NCBI GenBank assembly: GCA_016743235.1
Contig: VRZD01000005.1
Span: forward strand, 111,622 to 175,621
DNA length: 64,000 nt
Direction: 5' to 3'
Source of the DNA: Pantanalinema sp. GBBB05
GTDB taxonomy: Bacteria; Cyanobacteriota; Cyanobacteriia; Leptolyngbyales; Leptolyngbyaceae
This document shows, piece after piece, positions 43,035 through 53,300 of the stretch. Numbering within the stretch: position 1 is the stretch's first letter; each line of letters begins with the position of its first letter. A program made the translations under genes and the position numbers. The notes beneath the pieces were generated by a model. It worked only from the letters and a program-made list of their open reading frames with translations, was not told where the DNA came from and searched no databases.

Positions 43035-43805
43035 TTACAGGCAATCCTCCCAGCTTGCCTCGCAGTAGAAGTTATCAGTGGAAATGAACTGCTTAAACCT
43101 GTCAAAGGCTGTCGGTGTTCGGGCAGAAACAAAGATCCGCACATCGCTAGCTGACTCTTCTACCACCTCAATCACAAGATCCCGAAACCCATAGAAGGAT
43201 GCCTTTCCCCAATACCACCATTCGGCAAGTCCTAGCTTTGGCACATTGTCCTGAATACGAGTCAGTAAGGCGGGTTCTGCGATGCCATGTATCCACCGTA
43301 CTGGATCACTCCACTTAATCTCACTGGTAAACCGCTGAAGCGCACATTCGGATACTGTCTGGCTGTTAATACTCCAGTCTCCCGGAGTGATCACGACAGG
43401 GGGATCATCCATTGTGATCATGTCAAGTTTGATTGCCCATAATTGACACGCTTGATTTTCAACATAGAAAACGAGAGCCTCTTGGCAACTTTGCTGCTCT
43501 TGAGTGTTGAGGAGATGAGACTCTGATAAGGAGTTCCGATAGGAAGCCAGTTCACTGGGAACAATGAACTCATCTTGTCTCGACCAAATATCTGCTCGCC
43601 GACCAGCCAAGCCGTACCACTCCTTAAGAGCCAGAGGCAGACTAAAGCCTAATGCTTGTTCTGCCTGGGCGATCGTTGCATGATCAAACCCATCCTCATC
43701 AGACAGAGGCGGATACCAATCGGCAATCAGCTCCTGGAGCAATTGCCATCTTGCCTCACGTTTAGTGGGGATCTGTTGAAGTGGCGATGGACTGTCCATA
43801 TTCAA
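43035..43805 (-). CDS. SMI1/KNR4 (SUKH) family protein
   Basis: The 256-residue soluble protein has the SUKH core in the N-terminal 150 residues (ATIAQAEQALGFSLPLALKEWYGLAGRR). Acidic and aromatic stretches follow, and a C-terminal extension (SASDVRIFVSARTPTAFDRFKQF). SUKH proteins are best known as immunity proteins against contact-dependent or polymorphic toxins. Others are general regulators. No toxin gene is adjacent. Directly upstream on the same strand (136 bases) is a GyrB-like ATPase, and the two may be one transcript. The stop is 11 bases from the convergent CoA-binding gene. Confidence 0.8.
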   Translation of the reverse strand: MNMDSPSPLQQIPTKREARWQLLQELIADWYPPLSDEDGFDHATIAQAEQALGFSLPLALKEWYGLAGRRADIWSRQDEFIVPSELASYRNSLSESHLLNTQEQQSCQEALVFYVENQACQLWAIKLDMITMDDPPVVITPGDWSINSQTVSECALQRFTSEIKWSDPVRWIHGIAEPALLTRIQDNVPKLGLAEWWYWGKASFYGFRDLVIEVVEESASDVRIFVSARTPTAFDRFKQFISTDNFYCEASWEDCL

Positions 43806-43941
43806 GGCTGAGGATGGTGTGACAGCTAACGCTTGTGATCAGCGGTTGTAAGATCTTTTCAGCTCTACAAGTAAATAGTAGCAATCCGTTGCACCACGCT
43901 TGTTAGCTTGTATTGTGCTGACAACACGGTTGCTCATAGCG

Positions 43942-44940
43942 TTAAGGGTTCCGGTACCGTATTAACGGTTCACGGAGGATGTTTGGAATAGCTTCCCGAA
44001 TATGAGGGGCATCCAATTTCGTTTTCGCAGGTCCGGCAAATGCTGGATCAAACATCACTACATGGATCAAGCTCAGTGCTGGTTTCCAACCGACTTCTTT
44101 CAGTACCTCTAATAAACCTTCAACGTGACTGCCATGTTCAGGCGTTCTGGATCCATTTACCCATGAGAATATCTGTGGGTGCGATCGCCGCTCTCCAAAA
44201 ACGGCGACTTCAATCAAGGTGTTCTCAGTCCGTAAGGTGACATGAAATGGTAGCGGCTTTGACCCAACTGATAGGGACAATGGACTCAGGAGCATAAATC
44301 CAAGCGTCTGAAGACCGTTAGTGACTTGAAATCTTTCTCCATGAAAATTGATTCTAAGCCCGCTAAATAGATGGGCTGCCTCAAACAAAGCGCTACGAAT
44401 AACACCTGCCCTCGGTTCTGCTTGTCCAAAGATTTCAGCATTTGGAACCACATGAATTCTGGTTCCCCGACCATTACCTTGCTCTACAACAATCGCAGGA
44501 TCTTGTGCAACTCCTTGGACAAAATATTGTTGCCAGAGGTTTCCAGAACGCCAACTTTGTACGGTTAGCTGGGTACTGGCGGCATTCAAAGGAGCAAGCC
44601 CAATCCCTAATTGGTTCATATGGACGTGAGGCACATGTTCATCTTGAGACCGTGTTGTATGAACATACGTTAAGAATTTAGTTGCAAGACTCATCCCCTC
44701 GCGATCGCTCGGTTGATCAAAGGGTAGCCCCGGACCATCGTCTGCAACTGTAAAAGCTACTCCGTTCAATTCAACATCCACAAAAGTTGCTTGATTTGTC
44801 AGGTAAAGATCCAAGACGTTGGATACAAGCTCATAGGCAAGTTGCTCTACACCTAGCACTCCTACACTGCCAAAGTACATGGCTGGACGACGACGAATAT
44901 GGTTGATTAATTCTTGGTTTCTTAAGTCTTCAGACATCAA
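43942..44940 (-). CDS. Orphan GyrB/ParE-like GHKL ATPase without TOPRIM
   Basis: The 332-residue protein matches the N-terminal half of type II topoisomerase B subunits. RRRPAMYFGS is at 16-25. The catalytic Glu and Mg-binding Asn are in ELVSNVLD (E37, N41). The ATP loop ADDGPGLP is at 66-73 and the second loop GIGLAPLNA at 112-120. In the transducer domain, WVNGSRTPEHGSHVEG resembles the GyrB VNNINTPEGGTHEEG block. GPAKTKLDAP stands where GyrB has GQTKTKLGN, with the active-site Lys kept and Gln lost. The TOPRIM and GyrA-binding parts are absent, so it cannot be a gyrase alone. It is followed by the SUKH gene. The real function is unknown; a defence- or conflict-linked ATPase is one idea. 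Confidence 0.85.
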   Translation of the reverse strand: MMSEDLRNQELINHIRRRPAMYFGSVGVLGVEQLAYELVSNVLDLYLTNQATFVDVELNGVAFTVADDGPGLPFDQPSDREGMSLATKFLTYVHTTRSQDEHVPHVHMNQLGIGLAPLNAASTQLTVQSWRSGNLWQQYFVQGVAQDPAIVVEQGNGRGTRIHVVPNAEIFGQAEPRAGVIRSALFEAAHLFSGLRINFHGERFQVTNGLQTLGFMLLSPLSLSVGSKPLPFHVTLRTENTLIEVAVFGERRSHPQIFSWVNGSRTPEHGSHVEGLLEVLKEVGWKPALSLIHVVMFDPAFAGPAKTKLDAPHIREAIPNILREPLIRYRNP

Positions 44941-45303
44941 GTATTTACTCAGGCAGTTCCTCTACAAAGTTGAACAAAATAACTCTTATTTAGACTGATC
45001 TTAGCCTCTCTAATCAGCCTAACCACCTAAATTTGGGTGGTTAGGCGGCTTTGAAGCCAGATAATACCCTCTGCATAGGGGAGATAGGCTGAAGCTTATC
45101 TGTATAGCTAAATCGCTGAGGACTGAGTACTGAGTGCTGAGGATGGAAACTAGCGATAGCAGTGCTCCCAGAAGCTTGATTGTCCGAACGTGTAGCAATA
45201 CTGCTATATTTTCTCTTGACGTTAGAGCATAAGTATCCTAATGTCGATCGCCAATGGATTTAGCAGTCTGTGTTTTCTGTCGATCGCGGTGTTGTGTGGT
45301 GCG
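44941..45303. other. Intergenic region with hairpins and short repeats
   Basis: This is the upstream region of the GyrB-like gene. It holds two consecutive hairpins (45017-45058), a GGACTGAGTACTGAGTGCTGAGG-like short tandem motif (about 45118-45141) and then dispersed repeat copy B. The short open frame starting at 45241 runs into copy B and is not accepted as a gene. Confidence 0.45.
45017..45058. repeat. Double hairpin
   Basis: GCCTAACCACC (45017-45027) pairs perfectly with GGTGGTTAGGC (45036-45046) over 11 bases, with an 8-base loop. It is followed at once by GGCT-TTGA-AGCC (45047-45058). The outer ends GCCTAAC/GTTAGGC resemble attC core ends, but the stem is continuous, without spacers or an extrahelical base. 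Confidence 0.65.
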
Positions 45304-45594
45304 ATCGCGTCCAGCTTGCAACGATTGCAATTCAGAAAATGCCTGTTTGCTTTCTGTTTTTATATTTTCTATAAACAAATAGGCATTTGGCTAACTCATT
45401 TTGCCTATTTGCTAACTCATTTCCAGGTTTTGAGTCAGTCAACAGGCGATCGGCTTACTCATTTCAGTGTTTTCCGCAAGCAAACTGGCAATATGCTTTC
45501 TCAAACTGGAGTTTGCTTGCTTATTTCAGTGTTTTCCGCAAACAAACAGGTCATTAGCTGACTGATTTCAGTCAATTGTGAATACATCACCGCG
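45304..45594 (+). repeat. Dispersed ~290-bp repeat, copy B
   Basis: This is the reverse complement of 16244-16534, with about one change per ten bases by eye. It starts at ATCGCGTCCAGC and ends at ATCACCGCG. Units ACTCATTTCAGTGTTTTCCGC and similar recur inside at about 35-base spacing. The copy lies about 150 bases upstream of the M16 peptidase gene. Confidence 0.85.
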
Positions 45595-45742
45595 ATGGAG
45601 CCGTTGAAGTGGCGATCGAGTCCACAGGCTGAAGTCGAAGATTTTGTCACAACTAGCTACCGTTTCACCAGCAACTCGGAATTAGAGCAAGTATCCTGGA
45701 TAGAGTGCATTTTTTCCTGTTATTCGGTTTACGGGTCAGCTT

Positions 45743-47320
45743 ATGTCCTGCTTTTGCTCCAGAAATGTTCTATCGGTATTGCAATCCTGGGGGAGGGCGA
45801 TCGCGCTATCCCTGCTGCTGACGATGTTCAGTTGGGTCACGCTGGTTAGCATCGTGTGGGCGCAACCTGCCACTCCACCCACAACGCAATCGATTCAGCC
45901 TTATCTCGATCGGGTGATCGATCAGGTGACGGAGTTCAAACTTGACAATGGCATGAAGTTCATTGTCCTGGAGCGGCATAAAGCCCCGACGGTATCGTTT
46001 CTGACCTATGCCGATGTCGGGGGAGCCGATGAACCAGATGGCAAAACGGGAGTGGCTCACTTTCTCGAACATTTGGCTTTTAAGGGCACCAGTCGGATTG
46101 GCACGACTGATTATCAGACCGAAAAACCGTTGCTCGATCGACTGGATCAGCTAGCGTCGCAAATTCAAATAGCGACACAGAAAGGTCAGACAGCAGATGC
46201 GCAGCAACTTCAAGCAGAGTTTGGTAAAGTGGAAGCGGCGGCAGCCCAGCTGGTGAAGCAGAATGAATTGGGGCGGATTGTGGAGCAGGAAGGGGGAGTC
46301 GGCTTGAATGCCAATACCTCGACGGATGCTACCCGTTATTTTTATAGTTTTCCCTCGAATAAATTAGAACTGTGGATGTCGCTGGAGTCGGAGCGCTTCC
46401 TGGATCCCGTGTTTCGGGAGTTTTATAAGGAAAAAGAAGTGATTCTGGAAGAGCGACGGTTGCGGACAGATAACTCGCCGATCGGGCAGATGATCGAAGC
46501 CTTTGTGGGCACAGCGTTTAAGGTGCATCCCTATCATCGTCCGGTGATCGGCTATGACCAGGATATTCGGAATCTGACGCGGCAAGATGTGCAACAGTTT
46601 TATGACACTCACTATGTCCCAAATAATCTGACGATCGCGATCGTGGGCGATGTGAATCCGGCAGAAGTTAAACGCTTAGCCAATACCTACTTTGGTCGCT
46701 TCCCAGCTAAACCCGCCCCACCCGAAGTGATCGCAGTGGAACCTCGACAAACGGAAACGCGAGAAGTCAGCTTGCGCTTGAAATCACAACCCTGGTATTT
46801 GGAGGGCTATCACGCACCAGCCTTCAAGCATCCCGATCACATCATTTATGACATGATGGGTAATATTCTCAGCGATGGGCGCACATCTCGGCTGTATAAG
46901 TCACTGGTCGAACAGCAACAAGTAGCCTTAGCGGCGCAGGGATTCACGGGCTTCCCCGGAGATAAGTTTGATAGCTTAATGCTGTTTTATGCCCTAACCG
47001 CCCCCGGGCATACAGTAGAGGAAGTCGCGAAATCTCTGCGAACAGAAATCGATCGCTTGAAAACAGAACCTGTATCAGCTGCAGAACTCGATCGCGTCAA
47101 AACACAAGCCAAGGCGGGATTACTGCGATCGTTGTCCTCCAACAGTGGCATGGCGCAATTGTTACTGGAATATGAAGTAAAAACTGGGAACTGGCGGAAT
47201 CTGTTTACAGAAATTCAGAATATTGAAGCAATTACGGCGGCTGACATTCAACGAGTTGCCCAAGCAGCGTTCACGGCTGAGAATCGGACGATCGGACGAA
47301 TTCTCCCGCAGGATAGCTAG
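45743..47320 (+). CDS. M16-family zinc metallopeptidase
   Basis: The 525-residue pitrilysin-type peptidase has an N-terminal signal or anchor (about 18-41, ALSLLLTMFSWVTLVSIVWAQ), so it is exported to the periplasm or thylakoid lumen. The inverted zinc motif HFLEH is at 106-110 (GVAHFLEHLAFKGT). The distal Glu is in EVILEERRLRTDN. An insertion between residues 120 and 175 is helical and Gln-rich (LDQLASQIQIATQKGQTADAQ). A second, inactive M16 domain occupies the C-terminal half. In many cyanobacteria two such genes lie in tandem as a heterodimer, but here the next gene is unrelated. Confidence 0.92.
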   Translation: MSCFCSRNVLSVLQSWGRAIALSLLLTMFSWVTLVSIVWAQPATPPTTQSIQPYLDRVIDQVTEFKLDNGMKFIVLERHKAPTVSFLTYADVGGADEPDGKTGVAHFLEHLAFKGTSRIGTTDYQTEKPLLDRLDQLASQIQIATQKGQTADAQQLQAEFGKVEAAAAQLVKQNELGRIVEQEGGVGLNANTSTDATRYFYSFPSNKLELWMSLESERFLDPVFREFYKEKEVILEERRLRTDNSPIGQMIEAFVGTAFKVHPYHRPVIGYDQDIRNLTRQDVQQFYDTHYVPNNLTIAIVGDVNPAEVKRLANTYFGRFPAKPAPPEVIAVEPRQTETREVSLRLKSQPWYLEGYHAPAFKHPDHIIYDMMGNILSDGRTSRLYKSLVEQQQVALAAQGFTGFPGDKFDSLMLFYALTAPGHTVEEVAKSLRTEIDRLKTEPVSAAELDRVKTQAKAGLLRSLSSNSGMAQLLLEYEVKTGNWRNLFTEIQNIEAITAADIQRVAQAAFTAENRTIGRILPQDS

Positions 47321-47395
47321 GATTTTCCTTGTTCCCAATGCTTCTACCCTCGCTAGAATAGTGTCCCAATGACCTATGGCAAGGGGAGTCCGTCG

Positions 47396-50300
47396 ATGCC
47401 CAGTACCTCAGATACATTAAACCGTGCTCTGCAACACCATCAGGCAGGGCAGGTGACTGAGGCGGAACAACTATACCGTCAAATTCTGGGACAACAACCG
47501 GATGCTGTGGATGCCTTGAACTTTTTAGGGGCACTCCTGCATCAGCAGGGGCGGTTTGAGGAAGCATTGAGTTGCTTCGAGCGAGTACTAGTGCAGCAAC
47601 CGAATATTCCTGATGCTCATAACAGTGTGGCGATCGCTTTGCGGGGTCAGGGTCGGTTAGCCGAGGCGATCGCGTACTATCAGCAAGCTCTTGAGCTGTC
47701 ACCCAATCATCCTGAGGTATTGAATAATTTGGCGAATGCCCTACGAGAGTCGGGGCAATTAGAAGACGCGATCGCTGCCTACGAACGATCGCTCGTGCTA
47801 AAACCCAATTATCCCGAAGCGCACAATAATCTGGGAGCTGCTTTAAAGGATCTGGGCAGATTGGAGGAAGCCATCCCCCATTATCGGGAAGCCATGTTGT
47901 TGAAGCCGAACTACCCGGAAGCCCATCACAATTTAGGGGTAGCGTTGCAACGGCAGGACCATTTAGAGGAGGCGATCGAGTATTATCGGCAGGCGATCGC
48001 CCTCAAGCCCAATTTTCCTGAGGTCTATAACAGTTGGGGGCATGCATTACAGCAACAAGGAAAGTATGATGAGGCCGTGGCGCAGCATCAACGGGCAATC
48101 GACCTGAAACCGGATTTTGCCGAAGCCCATCATAGTTTAGCGAATGCGCTACAACTGCAAAAAAACTTAGAGGCGGCGATCGCCGCCTATCAACAAGCGT
48201 TAGCGATTCGCCCGAATTATCCAGAGGCGTTGAATAATTTGGGCAATGCCTATCAAGAGTTTGGTCAGCCTGAGCAGGCGATCGTCCAATATCAAAAAGC
48301 CTTAGAATTTCGTCCTAATTTTGCCGAGGCTTACAGTAATTTAGGAGCGTTATTAAAAGATCAACGCAAATTAGATGAGGCGATCGCGCATTTCCAAACG
48401 GCGATCGAACTGCGCCCCGATTATGCCGAAGTTCACAATAACTTAGGCAATGCTTACCAGGAGCAAAATAAAACTGATGACGCGATCGCCTGTTATCGTC
48501 GCGCGTTGGAAATTAATCCCGAGCTGGCAGAAACCCATAGCAACCTGGGCAATATGCTGCAACAGCAGGGCGAATTTGAGGCGGCATTCGATCACTTCCA
48601 GCAAGCGCTGCGGATTCAACCCGACTTTGCCGGAGCCTACAATAATTTGGGCATTGCTCTACGGAACTGCAATCGGATTGAGGAAGCTTTCGAGGCTTAT
48701 GATCGGGCGATCGAACTGAAACCTGAATTTGTCGAAGCTCACTGGAACAAAGCCCTAACCTACTTGTTAGCGGGTGACTTGGAGCAAGGGTTTGCGGACT
48801 ATGAATGGCGGTTCCAGTGGAGCAAATTTCAGGAACAAAATCCACCTCGACCCTTTCCTGGCGATCGGTGGGATGGTTCGCCTCTGGCAGGTAAAACCAT
48901 TTTTCTGCATACGGAACAGGGCATGGGTGATGCGATTCAGTTTATTCGCTATGTGCCGATCGTAGTGGAATTGGGGGGACGAGTAATTGTCGAATGCCAT
49001 CCGCCCCTCGTTAACTTATTTCAACGCCTTCCTGGGATTACCGAAGTTATTCCCTATGGCAAGCCCCTGCCTGCTTTTGATGTGCATGCTCCGTTGATGA
49101 GCCTGCCGTTTATTTTGGGCACAACAATGGCAACGATTCCGGCAGATGTGCCGTATTTGGGAGGTAAAGGAGCGCAGGCGGATAGGGAAAATCAGGAAGA
49201 TCAGGGGGATGGGGACGATAAGGAACTGGTGAAGTCAGGGTTGAAGATTGGGTTAGTGTGGAATGGGAATCCGCAGAACCCTTATAACCGGAGTCGGGCA
49301 GTACCGTTGGCAAACCTGTTGCCATTGGCTGAGCTACCACAAGTGCAATTGTATAGTTTGCAGAAAGAGATTCAACCCACTGATTTGGAGTTGCTGCAAG
49401 CTCATCCAGAAATTCAAGATTTACGTGAACAATTGCGGGATTTTGTCGATACTGCTGCTTGGATTCAGCAATTGGATTTAATCATTAGTGTTGATACAGC
49501 CGTGACGCACTTAGCCGGAGCTTTAGGCAAACCTGTTTGGCTACTGTTACCATTTGCCCCCGACTGGCGCTGGCTACTCGATCGCGAGGACAGCCCCTGG
49601 TATCCCACAATGCGACTGTTCCGGCAACCAACCTACGGCGATTGGGATAGCGCGATCGCCCAGGTACAGAGTGCTTTGTTGCAGAAGTTAGGGCTGGGAG
49701 ATAAGGCAGGGCAGGAAGATAGGGGAGATGAGGAAGGTAAGAAAGGTCAGGAAGATAGGGGAGATGAGGGAGATAGGGAACTAGTCAGGAGCAACCTATT
49801 CGTTCCGGTGAGTCCTCAAGGCAAAGCACTACAAAAACAGCAACATACTCGCCCACAACCACCGATTGAAACCAACAAAGGCTTCCGCTCTCCCTCATCT
49901 CCCCCACCCTCATCTTCCCCCACCTCTCCACCCTCCTCATCTCCCCCACCTCTCCCCGCCATTCTCAAAACTGCGATCCGTCAGCATCAAGTTGGACGAG
50001 TGCGGGAAGCAGAGGCATTATGTCGGCAATTAGTAGAAGAGCAACCCGATCAGGCAGAAGGTTGGCATTTACTGGGATTAATTGCCCACCAGGATCGCCG
50101 GTTAGAGGAAGCGATCGCCCACTATCGCCGCGTGTTGATGCTGAATCCGAATCATCACGATACGTATAACAATCTAGCGGTTGCTTTTCATGAGCAAGGA
50201 CGGTTAGATGAAGCGATTCCGTACTACGAAAAGGGCTTGGCACTGAAACCAGATTATGCCGATGCCCACAATAACTATGCCAATGCCTTACGAGAGAAAA

Positions 50301-53300
50301 AGCGCGAAACAGAAGCGCTACACCATTATCAGCAGGCGATCGCCCTCCGACCCAACTACGCCGATGCCTACAATAATCTAGGATTACTTCTGTTCTCGCA
50401 GGAAAAATATCCGGAAGCCACTGAGTGTTACCAGAAAGCCGTAGAACTGCGACCGGAGTTTTCGGCAGCGCACAACCATTTGGGCAATGCTCTTAAAGAA
50501 TTAGGTGACTTTGAGGGCGCGATTCAGCATTATCAACAAGCGATCGCACTGAATCCCAATAATGCTAAGGCGTATAACAACTGGGGTAATGTGTTTCGGG
50601 ATCAAGGTGATTTACAGACCGCCATTCAGTATTACGAACGGGCGACAGCGATCGATCCGCAGTTCCCGGAGGGTCATTGGAATAAAGCGTTGACCTTTCT
50701 ACTCGGTGGCGATCTGCAGCGAGGCTTTGCGGAATACGAATGGCGTTGGCATGTGAAACTGCCTACCTTCCAATCCCTACGTCCGTTTCCGGGTGAACTG
50801 TGGGATGGCTCACCGTTGCATGGTAAGACAATCTTTCTTCATGCTGAACAGGGGATGGGAGATCTGCTTCAGTTTGTGCGCTATGTGGCGATCGTGGCAA
50901 ACCTGGGTGGACGAATTATTCTGGAATGCCATCAACCATTGATTAATTTGATTAAGCAGCTACCACATGTGCAGCAAGTGATTCCCTACGGTAGTCCACC
51001 ACCCGCCTATGATGTTCAAGCTCCACTATTAAGCTTGCCGCATATTTTAGGCACAACCTTGGAAACAGTACCAGCAGATGTGCCGTATCTGTTGATTGGA
51101 GATAGGGATAGTAGGGAAGAGGAGGGAGAACGATCGCTAACTCCACTACTGCCTGTCTCTGCCGATGCTCGGTTGAAGGTAGGGCTTGTGTGGTCGGGGA
51201 ATCCAGAGAATCCATATAACCGAAGTCGGGCAGTGCCGTTGTCACTGTTGTTGACATTAGCAGAGTTACCGGGCATCCAGCTTTATAGTTTGCAAAAAGA
51301 TCCCACAGCAGCAGATTTGGAGTTATTGCAAACTCATTCTGAAATAATTGATTTGCGTCACGGTTTAAAGGATTTTGTCAATACGGCAACACTGATTCAT
51401 CAATTAGATTTGGTGATTAGTGTGGATACAGCAGTTACCCATCTCACAGGTGGATTAGGTAGACCTGTCTGGCTCTTGTTACCCTTTGCTCCTGATTGGC
51501 GCTGGATGCTCGATCGCACCGATAGCCCCTGGTATCCCACAATGCGGTTATTCCGACAACCGACCTATAGCGACTGGGAGAGTGCGATCGATCAGGTGAA
51601 GACAGCATTGTTGCAAGAGATGCAGGTGGGAGATGGAGAAGGTAAGGGAGATAAGGAAGGTGAGAGAGAAAGGGAAGGAAAAGATAGATTGGTAGAAGGT
51701 TTAGGCAAGCAGAAAGGCAAAAAGCACCAAAAACGGCAGAAATCCCATCAGCATCACCCTAAAACTGCTTCCCCATCTCCCCAAGCTTCCTCATCTTCTC
51801 CGATCGCCACTCTGTTGCAACCTGCCCTCCAACACTACCAACAGGGCAATTTGGTAGAAGCCGAGCGATTATACCGTCAGGTATTGCAGCAAGATCCGGA
51901 TCAGGTGGAGGCACTCCATGCGATCGGAGTGATTGTTTGTCAGTCGGGACAATTAGAAACCGCAGAAAACTATCTCCGCCGAGTTGTTACACTATCACCG
52001 CAGTTTGCTCAAGCTTGGGGCAATTTAGGTGGAGTCGTTCAGCAACGAGGGCGAGTGGAGGAAGCGATCGGGTATTACCAACAAGCGATCGCCCTTGATC
52101 CGCTGTATGCCGATGCCCATCAAAATCTCGCCGTAGCTCTTCAGGAACAAGAGCGCTTGGAGGAGGCGATTGTTCACTGTCAGCAGGCGATCGCGTTAAA
52201 GCCGCAGATAGCAGATCTTTACTACAACCTGGGATTTATGTTGCGGCGGTTGAATCGGTTAGAGGAGGCGATCGTTCAATATCGGCAGGCGATTCAACGG
52301 CGACCAGACTTTGTGGAAGCCCATAAAAACCTCGGTCATGCCCTGTTACTGCAAGGCAAGTTTCCAGAGGGGTTTGTGGAATATGAATGGCGTTGGCAAC
52401 AGAAACATTGGTCACGGCGTCCATTTACCCAACCGGAATGGGATGGATCGCCACTGAATGGCAAAACAATTTTGCTCCATGCCGAACAAGGCTTTGGCGA
52501 TACGATGCAATTTGTCCGTTATGCCACGTTAGTCCGCGATCGAGGTGGACGAGTGATTGTTGAAGCTCAGTCAGCCTTACTTCGCCTCTTGCAAACAGCA
52601 CCTGGCATCGAGCAACTGGTGGCGCAAGACACCCCATTACCAGCCTTCGATGTTCACGCCCCGCTACTCAGCCTGCCCCGGATTCTCGGCACGACTCTCG
52701 ATACCGTTCCCGCTCACATTCCCTACTTTCAAGCCCCGGACTCACTGCCTCATCTCCCCATCTCCTCATCTTCCTCCTCCCTCAAGGTTGGTATTACCTG
52801 GATGGGCAATCCTCACCACAAAAACAACCGCTATCGTTCCTGTAGCTTAATGGATTTTCAATCCCTATTTGATCTACCAGATATTCAGTTCTACAGTCTG
52901 CAAAAAGGTGAAGCAGAAGCGGAATTACGCAATCGTCCAGAATTGCCAGTACAGGATTTAAGTCCGCATTTACAAGACTTTGCGGATACCGCCGCCGCGA
53001 TCGCTCAATTAGATTTAATCATCACGATCGATACTTCTGTCGCTCACCTAGCTGGGGCTTTAGGAAAACCCGTGTGGCTACTTCTGTCCTTTGCTCCTGA
53101 CTGGCGTTGGATGATCGATCGCGAGGATAGTCCCTGGTATCCCACCATGCGCCTGTTTCGTCAAACTGCTCCGGGGGATTGGGCAGGAGTCTTCGATCGC
53201 CTCAAACCTGCTTTAATTGCCCAGACTAATCACTTTACCCTCTCGCCCTCCCTATCTCCCTTATCTTCCTCACCTCTCCCATCTTCCCCACCTCCCCTAC

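Noticed and set aside
45017..45046. Hairpin with GCCTAAC...GTTAGGC as an attC site
   Set aside because: The stem is continuous, with no unpaired spacer, no extrahelical base and only an 8-base loop, unlike attC.
45241..45561. Open frame of 106 codons (and a 87-codon relative at 16355-16618, minus strand)
   Set aside because: Both frames lie in the two copies of the dispersed repeat, and their similarity reflects the DNA repeat. The products are repetitive Phe/Leu/His text, the starts differ, and no ribosome site is seen.
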